Source: Microbotryum silenes-acaulis (Eukaryota > Basidiomycota > Microbotryomycetes > Microbotryales > Microbotryaceae). Taken from it: 64,000 nt of DNA. The position numbers and the translations under genes were made by a program. Positions 52,714 to 64,000 of the stretch are shown piece after piece (position 1 is the first letter of the stretch; every line of letters begins with the position of its first letter). The stretch is from positions 62,001 to 126,000 of the forward strand of contig QPFY01000002.1 in the NCBI GenBank assembly GCA_003665825.1, written 5' to 3'. The notes beneath the pieces are model-generated. The model had not been told where the DNA came from. It was given only the letters and a program-made list of their open reading frames with translations, and ran no database searches.

Positions 52714-54279
52714 AAGCTGACTACGCCGCGCTGCTACAAAAAATCACTCAGCTCGAGGCTTCGCAATCGGCGCGAGGCCCGCACCACGCCACAACGGACA
52801 GGCCGAACGACGGCATGCCCTCAACCATCACCGTCCCCGCCGCCTACATGCTCAAAGGCCGTGACAACTTCGTCGAATGGGATGGCTTTCTCAACATGTT
52901 CCTCCCCGACGACGTCTACGCCTACCTCACCGGCGGTTGAACCAAGGTCAACTGGAACGACACCGCGTACGCACGCGGTCAAGAGTACGCCTCACGTGTC
53001 CTCATCGCCTCTATCGACCCCGTCTGCGCCTCAGACATCATCCCCATCCGCCAGATGAAGGGCACCGCCCATGAATGCTGGCTCGAACTCGCCAGCCACT
53101 ATCGCCCCAGCGATGCTCAAGCTGCCGCCACCCTCATTGGCGAATTCTGGGACCTCCCCCCAATTCCCGCCAACGAAACCGAGTTCGGCCACTGGGCTGG
53201 CCGCCTCCGTATCATTGTCATCTCCATGCGAAACCTTCGCTTGGACTTTGAACAGCTTATCTCCGCCCGTCTCCTGCTCAATATGCCGCAGGCCTACAAC
53301 AGCTGGAGGTCCACATTCAACCAGGGTCAAGCCGAAGCCACCGCACTTTCCAAAATCGAGGACATCATATTCTCTCTGCGCCGGGAAGTGCGTTCGCTCA
53401 CGGACATCCCGACCTACATTACACGACAACAACAAAAGCCCACCGTGAGGTCACAACGACCTCCCGAAGCATCAACTTCCTGCCCCGTATGCGATGAAGG
53501 CAAACACTGGGCTGATCAATGCCCAGACACCGAACGCCGACTCAAATACTTCGAACTCAAATCAGCACTGCGTGATCTCAAACACAACAAATCATCCACA
53601 CCCATTGCCACCCCATCGTTTGCGGTCCGCACCGTACACCAGCCAGCATTCACCACATCCGCGCCTGCCACCCACAACTTGGCCAGCGACGGCTTCTTCA
53701 TGTCGTTTCACACAGCCACTCCACACACGGCACCCCGCCCGACCGATTTCCTCCTCGATTCAGCTTCCCCTTTCCACATTGTCAACGACCGCTCCCTGTT
53801 CTCCGGCAACCTCGCAGCGTCTACGCGTCACATTGCCGGCATCGGCGGTCGGATCACTACCGAGGGCACAGGCTTCGTCGACCTCCGCACAGATTGAGGG
53901 GCCTTGATCAGACTCAACAACGTCTACTACGCTCCGCACGCTCCTGCCAACCTCATTTCAGTCTCTCAAATGGCATCCAAAGGCATCCTCGCTTCTTTCA
54001 GGCGAGGCCAGGCCGAACTCAGCACCTCGGCCTCAGGTATCTTGGCAACTGCTTGCATCACCGCGTCTCAACATTACCGCCTCAATGTGCTACCTGCTAG
54101 ATCCGGCATTCTCTCACCTTGCAAACCCACAACGGCAAACTCGTCGTCACGCGTCTCCTACCCTCAAGTCAATTCCCCGATCACGTCCACCCAACCCCAC
54201 CAGCTCTCGAACACCCCCAATCGTTTTCATCTCCTGGCTACCGACGTCGCTGCCTAGCTGGTATGGAAGCACGGGGGGG
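52714..54279 (+). pseudogene. Copia K gag-protease remnant
   Basis: Encodes Gag (AAYMLKGRDNFVEWDGF, FWDLPPIPANETEF), a CCHC knuckle CPVCDEGKHWADQC and a protease FLLDSASPFHIV, with DSA in place of the usual DSG. It continues as LNNVYYAPHAPANLIS and a short tail that reaches a G7 polypurine tract. Two in-frame TGA codons (52938-52940 and 53895-53897) interrupt it. Integrase, RT and RNase H are absent: an internal deletion joins the region after protease to the polypurine tract. The left end begins mid-Gag at AAGCTGACTACG, directly after the CTCCC duplication, with no 5' LTR. Confidence 0.8.
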
Positions 54280-54623
54280 TGTCAGAACCCAATCACATCT
54301 GCCTTAGTTTGCCTGATCCCACGCCTGGTTGAGCCTTGATAGATCGGATGGAACCGCGCGCCTCACTGGCGCTCGTCTCTCTTCCTGCTCCATCCATCTA
54401 TTGTCCTCAATCTTGCGATCGTACTCAACCCCTTGAGTCGGGATCCAGACCTCCGCAGGTCTAACAATAGATGGATGGAGCAGGAAGAGAGACGAGCGCC
54501 AGTGAGGCGCGCGGCTCCATCCGATCTATCAAGGCTCAACCAGGCGTGGGATCAGGCAAACTAAGACAGATAGGCTAAAAGGCAGATGTTTAGGAGGCAA
54601 TCAGATGTGATTGGGTTCTGACA
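54280..54623. repeat. Copia K terminal LTR, a foldback
   Basis: 344 bp, TGTCAGAACCCAATC to GATTGGGTTCTGACA. The first 126 bp are repeated inverted at the end with one mismatch and one 35-nt insertion, leaving a spacer of about 60 bp. CTCCC follows at 54624-54628, matching 52709-52713. Either the LTR has long inverted ends or it is two LTR pieces joined head to head. Confidence 0.75.
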
Positions 54624-55889
54624 CTCCCTTCACAAAGTCGGCAAGCTTGCGCTCGATCGCCTTGATCACGTCGGATGGCGGTACGTCGGCGGAGAGAGAG
54701 TGCAGCACCTTGGAGATGCCGTAGCGGTTGAGATAGAAAGCCCGGGTATGATGCGTCATCCATCGGTCGCGCACCGAGAGAATCACTCGATCGACCCTTC
54801 GCTCAAGATCATGGAATCCCAGCCTGTTGTTGCCGTCAGGCGCAAACTGGAGACCGATCCAGGGAAGAGACTCGTCCGGTGCCACGAACGACAGTTTGGA
54901 CAAGTCCGCGCGATCCCACAATGTCGCGCCCAATGGCATCACCACGGTTTTGTCGGTGTTTAGACGGCCGTTCGTCGCGAGTTGCCAATCCCGAGCTAAC
55001 GCCTCGAGCGAAGCAATAGCTTCCGGTCCAGCGACAGCGACGACGGCGTCATCCGCGAACGCCAAATTGGTGATGCATCGAGTCTGCGGACGAGAAACCA
55101 GTTCCGGAAGAGTGAGGGTCAGCGCAATGTTGCGTCAACTAAGAGAGTCAAGGAAGGGCTGGAACACCACATCCCAGACAGAAGAAGAGAGAGGATCGCC
55201 CTGGCCAAGACCGCACAGGAGTCGCACCGTCTCGGTAAGGAAACCGTTGACAATGTACCGCGCTGTGGACGTCTCGCCGTTGTAGAGCATCTGCAAGACG
55301 CGCTGAGAGCCTCAAGCACCGCAAAGACCCAATCGTGCTTGACCATGTCGTAAGCCGAGCTCTGATCCAGGGAGAGGAGCGCTGCTGTCGGGAACTCTGC
55401 CCCACGACCCCTAATCTCGTCGATCAGGAGCCTCAGATGCAAAGCCGCGTCCGCTGGTCTTCGCCCCTTGACGAACCCATGCTGTCCGGCCGGAAGAACA
55501 TTGGGGAGGATCCAGTTCAGACGAGCCACATAGACCTTGGTGAAGATCTTGTAGTTGCATTCCCGCAAGGTGATTGGACGATACAATTTGAGGTTGCACC
55601 GCGCTGCACCAGGTTTGTTGTGTTTGAATAAGAGGCGCACATTCGCCTGGCTCTGTTGTGGAGTAAGGGAGCCTCGAGTAATCAGCTCGTTGTAGGCTCG
55701 AGTCAAGAGAGGGGCCCAAAGCAAGGGGCAGGCTCGATACATCTCATAGGGGACCCCTGAAGGACCCGGAGATCGACCTTCGTGCGTGGTTCGAATCGCT
55801 GCGAGCACCTCGGCCTCGCTGATGGGCTCAGCAAGAATGTCGACGTGCGAATTTGAGAAGCGCCGAAGGAAGCGAGCGTCGGAAAGCGG
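54624..55889 (-). pseudogene. LINE L ORF2, reverse transcriptase
   Basis: The RT starts after copia F at [15 protein letters not shown]. Motifs: [60 protein letters not shown], then [11 protein letters not shown] in a shifted frame, the catalytic FADDAVV, and ISKVLHSLSADVP leading to KLADFVKG. Defects: a frameshift near 55300-55315 and an in-frame TGA at 55135-55137. The RT ends at the copia K insertion. This enzyme would copy LINE RNA at a nicked target; this copy is inactive. Confidence 0.85.
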
Positions 55890-56104
55890 AGTTGGTGTGT
55901 TGGGAATGAGGGTTAGGAATGGCGCGTTCATTGGTAATCTGTTTAGAAGCGCTTGTCTGTTTAGTGAAGCCTGGCGATGCGCACCAACCGTTGTCTTCTC
56001 TCCACGGTTGGATTACACGCTCGTCAGGTACGCATGTTTAGCTTCACAGCCACTTTCGTTGCAATTAACTGACGGTTGGATTACACGCTCGTCAGTCTCT
56101 TATT
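55890..56104 (+). repeat. Copia F 5' LTR (duplicated U5 segment)
   Basis: Starts AGTTGGTGTGTTGGG and ends GTCTCTTATT. It contains GGTTGGATTACACGCTCGTC twice, with a spacer starting GGTACGCATG; the 3' LTR has one copy. The ends set by the duplication are AG...TT, not TG...CA. Confidence 0.88.
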
Positions 56105-56121
56105 TGGTAGCGTCTGTATTG
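56105..56121 (+). promoter_or_regulatory. Copia F primer-binding site
   Basis: TGGTAGCGTCTGTATTG follows the LTR directly. TGG pairs with the CCA end of a tRNA, the usual arrangement; I cannot name the tRNA. Confidence 0.6.
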
Positions 56122-56169
56122 CCGCAAGGCACAGATCCGCACGCAGAAAAGACGCAGCGCGTATCCAAG

Positions 56170-60551
<4,382 letters not shown>

Positions 60552-60578
<27 letters not shown>

Positions 60579-60698
60579 GAATGGCGCGTTCATTGGTAAT
60601 CTGTTTAGAAGCGCTTGTCTATTTAGTGAAGCCTGGCGATGCGCACCAACCGTTGTCTTCTCTCCACGGTTGGATTACACGCTCGTCAGTCTCTTATT
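60552..60698 (+). repeat. Copia F 3' LTR (single U5 segment)
   Basis: 147 bp, AGTTGGTGTGTTGGG to TCTCTTATT, following a short purine tract (GAAGGGGCG). Apart from the missing 68-bp duplication it differs from the 5' LTR by very few bases. Confidence 0.9.
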
Positions 60699-62086
60699 AG
60701 CGGGTCGTCACAAGGTCTTGCTGATCTGATGGGTCCCAAGAGCTCATCCCGCATCGTCACAACCTGTTCCGGATCCTTCGCTTCGACAAGGTAGTGCTGC
60801 TGGAAATGAGAATGGGTGTGCTCGAGCACGCGCTCAATGTCAGTGGTGAGCTCGCCATCAGCGAGCCGGATACTCTGAAACTTCACATCCCGGGACCGAG
60901 CAGCCAGTTTGGCATGAACCAGACGACTGAGACGTTTCTCGGATGCAATCTCGGGCACGTGCGCCCTGATCCGGGACTGCCTTGCTCGCTCGTTCACAAG
61001 TTTGGTGAGAGCGTCGTGGGTGTTCGTCCAGTCAATGACGTCAAAGGGGCTCATCACCCGACGAGACTCAATGTCCTGCAGTCGAGATACTAGCATCATC
61101 TCGAGGGCGTTGCGCTCCCGATACAGACACTGAGACAGCTCCAGAGCTTGGACCCGAGACTCCGAGAGTACGCGCTGAAGGTCCGCGACCGGATCCCCAG
61201 ACGGTGCCTGCTCAAGGAGAGGAGTGACGAACTCCTTAAACTCGGCGTGTTTGAAGGTTGACGAGTTGATGCGGGTCAGAAAATGAGCCGCCTGGGGAAG
61301 GCAGAGCTCCTCTTCGACCTCGGCACCACTTGCGCGCAGCCTAAATGTGACCGTAACCGGTCCATGATCCGACATGGATCGAGAGATATTGTACAGAGTG
61401 GAAGCAGAAACGATCCGTCGCTCGTGTTGCCGCTGCACCAGAACAAAGTTGATGCGCGCGCGCGAAATGAGCTGGCCGTCCTTGCTGAGATGCGGGCGCG
61501 TGGTCGCCGGCGACAGTGGGTGCATGAGCCGAATGGCATCCGTGTACACCCCGTTGAGCCGAGACATAAGCACAGGCCAGTGGTGGGTGTTCGGGCGGTC
61601 CACCTGTTGCGCTCGATCCACCGCGGGGATAGGGCAGTCGTTGAGATTGCCCGCGATGAACCGAATGTGAGAGGAGATGGTCGCCCGAAAGTGAAGGGAG
61701 GTGAAGAAGAGGAGGCGCTCGGCGGGTTGAACCGGAGCGTAGATATTGTTGAGTTTGACGACGTCCGTCGAACCCCGCACATCGAAGGTGGTCACGAGTA
61801 AGCGCCCGCCAAGAGACTGACGCGTGCGACGATGACCACCGAGAAGAGGAGAAGAGCTTGGAATCAAAGTGAGGCAGTGTTGAGAAAAGTAGGCCTCGCC
61901 CTGGTGGGTCTGGGCGTACTCGTGGCGTATGTGAGATTGTCGTGATTTAGGAACATTATGTTCCTGGAGAAGGATAGCAGAAGGGGGAGGTGTGAGCGAA
62001 GTGAGATACGAAAGAAGCAGACGACGTCGTTCAGGGGTATTGAAGCCCCTGTTGACGTTCCAGGTCATGATGATGAACTCAATCAT
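60699..62086 (-). pseudogene. LINE L ORF2, endonuclease domain
   Basis: Starts MIEFIIMTWNVNRGF. The endonuclease/exonuclease/phosphatase fold shows TWNVN (Asn), LLQEHN (Glu), GNLNDCPIP at the place of the usual GDFN, and SDHGPVTVTF. The enzyme nicks target DNA to prime reverse transcription. The Asp-to-Asn change in GNLND would affect a metal-binding residue. The domain is followed by FADD-type RT in the same protein, now separated by copia F. The ATG overlaps the ORF1 stop as TAATG (62088-62084 on the minus strand), so translation is probably coupled. The frame is open from 62086 down to the insertion. Confidence 0.88.
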
Positions 62087-64000
62087 TACGATCGCGCCTT
62101 CGTTGCAGCAGCAGCTCCCTTGATGGACAACATAGGTCCGAATGTGGGTGAGGGGAGCGGGTCCGCAGCAGTCGATTCGTTCCAGTCCGATGTGCGCGCG
62201 ACGCTGGTGAGACGCTGGATACGCTCGGACCGGCGAAGACCCTGGGAACTTCCTTCGTCCACCTCCTGCTTGGGCTCGGGCTCGGGATCAAACACTGGAC
62301 CTGGAGACGGCGAAGGCATCCAACCGGTCACAGACGGGGTGCGGTCCAACTCGGTGATCTCATCGTATAGACCAGCATCCTGTTTGCGCTCGCGATCCGA
62401 CACACGATTCATCCAGTCGTCGGGAAGGCCGTCCATATCAAGCTGATGGTGACTGGCCGATCGGGAGCGCGTCAGCTCAGGGGTATGCTCAGGAGTCGTC
62501 GAAACAATCTCAGGCACAGACCCCGTCTCGGCCGACTGCGATTCCCCTTCTTCCGCGTCACTCGTCTCCGTGTGTTCCCCCTGGTTCCCCTCCGCTCCGC
62601 GGTCCTGCAGATCCGACAGATCCGAAGGCTCCAGCGGCGGCACCTCCTGCTGTTGTTCCAGCTGTGCCTCGACTACGCTCATCGCGTCCTCGTCGTCCTC
62701 GAGGGCCTGAGCGGGCTCCTCCTGCGCCTCCTCGGCTACGTCGCCGGCCAGACTTGCGAATGGGTTTGCGGCGACGATGAAACCGCGAGGGGCGGATGCT
62801 ATGGGTGTAGAGCTTTGTGAACGAGTAGGGTAGACTCGTGGTGAGTTGTTAGTGTCCCTTGTGGGAGATGCGTTCTTCTTTGAACGCTTGGACGCGACAG
62901 GAGACATTGGGGGAGAGGGAGAGGCTACATCACCTCTGCGTTGTTTTTGGGGGGTCGAGGTTTGCTCGATGTTGCTTTGGGGCTCAGCCTGGGGCCTTTG
63001 GTTGTTGTTGTTTTTCTGGGAGGCCTGCTGACGCTGGACCGGCTTTTGAACGCAGTTGTCGGAGTGGCCTACAAAGCCGCATCGGCGGCACGAGGCTTCG
63101 GCCTCGTAGTCGTGGCGAAGGGGCGTGAGTGTTGCAAGTCGTCCCCGAAGGTCGATCCTCGTCGGTAGAACCTGCCGAAGTTGAGCACCGTTGTTCTTGA
63201 ACAGGTCGTCGTCGTCGAACTGGACGATGGCCGCGTAGTTTCCTCGAGCGACGAGGTACGAGCCTTGAACGACCGTTAGAGGCTGCTGGAGTTGGAGCAA
63301 GTCGCACTTGTGGCCGTCCCCGGTAAGCTTGGCGACGACGCCTTGCAGTTTGTTCCAGAGGTCGTCGTTCGTGTATTCGGCCTCAGGACTGATAATGAAA
63401 CGCAGTTCGACGACGTTTTTGACGAACGCCAAGCGCTTGCGGACTTGGGCAAAGGAGCGTTTCCACTCGATCTTGGTCGCCGCGTCGTGGACTTGGTCGA
63501 GCGCCGCTGCGCTAGCGCAGCGCACCACGAACTTGAACCGGGTGTTACCGCTTTGGATGATCGATTCCGGTGCGACTCCATGGATGATTGGAGCGTATTT
63601 CTGGAGCTCGGGCGGGAGGACAACTCCTGCGGGCAGGTTAAAACACAACGACGTGTCGGGCGACAGGGTACGGAGCACCTTCGAGTACAACTCGGACTTC
63701 TCGCGTTCGGTGGCCACGCCGGTGTGTTCGAACGTGACTTCCAGAACGGCACCAGACGTGTCAGTAATTGGTTTCGTTGCATTGAGTGCGCTGAAGCGCA
63801 GGGAGGTGGCCCGGTCCTTGCCGAAGCCGAGTGCGTCTTTGAGCACAAGGATGCGGGTGCCCTGGCGTGTGCCATCTTCGACACTGATCATCTTCAGGAT
63901 TCTCGCGACATCCTCTTTCCTCTTCTTTTCTTCATCACACTTTTCCTGGTACAGCGCTAGGCCGGGGTTCGCTGGTCCCTCGGCGGCATCGGCTTCCGCC
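62086..64000 (-). CDS. LINE L ORF1 (RNA-binding Gag-like), 5' end beyond the window
   Basis: Encodes at least 637 residues; the frame is still open and coding-like at base 64000 (EKCDEEKKRKEDVARILKM upstream of an internal Met at 63891), so the true start lies outside. The N-terminal half (VLEVTFEHTG, FKFVVRCASAAALDQVH) resembles the globular part of LINE ORF1 proteins. A CCHC knuckle, CRRCGFVGHSDNC, is followed by a long Gln/Glu/Ser-rich, presumably disordered tail ending KARS. ORF1 proteins coat LINE RNA. No defect is seen. It ends in TAATG, overlapping ORF2. Confidence 0.85.
   Translation of the reverse strand, partial: AEADAAEGPANPGLALYQEKCDEEKKRKEDVARILKMISVEDGTRQGTRILVLKDALGFGKDRATSLRFSALNATKPITDTSGAVLEVTFEHTGVATEREKSELYSKVLRTLSPDTSLCFNLPAGVVLPPELQKYAPIIHGVAPESIIQSGNTRFKFVVRCASAAALDQVHDAATKIEWKRSFAQVRKRLAFVKNVVELRFIISPEAEYTNDDLWNKLQGVVAKLTGDGHKCDLLQLQQPLTVVQGSYLVARGNYAAIVQFDDDDLFKNNGAQLRQVLPTRIDLRGRLATLTPLRHDYEAEASCRRCGFVGHSDNCVQKPVQRQQASQKNNNNQRPQAEPQSNIEQTSTPQKQRRGDVASPSPPMSPVASKRSKKNASPTRDTNNSPRVYPTRSQSSTPIASAPRGFIVAANPFASLAGDVAEEAQEEPAQALEDDEDAMSVVEAQLEQQQEVPPLEPSDLSDLQDRGAEGNQGEHTETSDAEEGESQSAETGSVPEIVSTTPEHTPELTRSRSASHHQLDMDGLPDDWMNRVSDRERKQDAGLYDEITELDRTPSVTGWMPSPSPGPVFDPEPEPKQEVDEGSSQGLRRSERIQRLTSVARTSDWNESTAADPLPSPTFGPMLSIKGAAAATKARS

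Overview
The window is an almost pure nest of retrotransposons in GC-rich DNA. I see no host gene, no rRNA or tRNA gene, no CRISPR array and no bacterial-type operon. The mix of Ty1/copia elements with intact gag-pol frames, a Ty3/gypsy chromovirus (integrase with a C-terminal chromodomain) and EN-RT LINEs, with high GC and no introns, suggests a fungal nuclear chromosome. A basidiomycete is my best guess, but this is inference. Family letters (A, C, D, E, F, K copia; G gypsy; S, H orphan LTRs; L, M LINEs) are my own labels.

Layout. 1-4022 is a patchwork: 5' part of a minus-strand copia A, a gypsy integrase fragment, and pieces of LTRs C, S and D. 4023-16972 is a complete chromovirus (G2), split inside its integrase by copia E (9954-15436). 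E has apparently identical LTRs and an uninterrupted 1458-codon frame, and is the youngest-looking element. 16973-27179 is copia C3, broken by a solo S LTR and by a whole copia A (19786-25924). That A is itself broken by a solo D LTR and another S LTR. 27180-30615 is a 5'-truncated copia D ending in a palindromic LTR pair. 30616-45034 is a second gypsy copy in two opposite-facing halves, apparently split by an inversion between S LTRs; it hosts an orphan LTR (H) and a tandem copia array, C1-C2 (33402-43759). 45035-47092 is a truncated minus-strand copia C4. 47093-51353 holds a decayed LINE fragment (M) and unassigned DNA. 51354-64000 is a minus-strand LINE (L), interrupted by copia K (52714-54623) and copia F (55890-60698), with ORF1 running off the right edge.

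Many junctions can be read to the base. Clean 5-bp target duplications are visible for E (CATGG), A (AATCG), S in A (ATTGT), S in C3 (TGAAT), D in A (ACATG), F (AGCGG), K (CTCCC), H (GGGTC) and the C1-C2 array (CAAAG).

The most interesting biology is in the replication signals. Families A, C and E share a primer-binding site complementary to the anticodon arm of a tRNA, not its 3' end, next to LTRs ending in TA instead of CA. In A, C and F the PBS-proximal LTR carries a duplicated U5-end unit that the terminal 3' LTR lacks. The chromovirus has a candidate self-priming PBS and a Pol III-like A box/B box/T6 unit in its LTR. The LINE couples ORF1 to ORF2 through a TAATG stop-start overlap.
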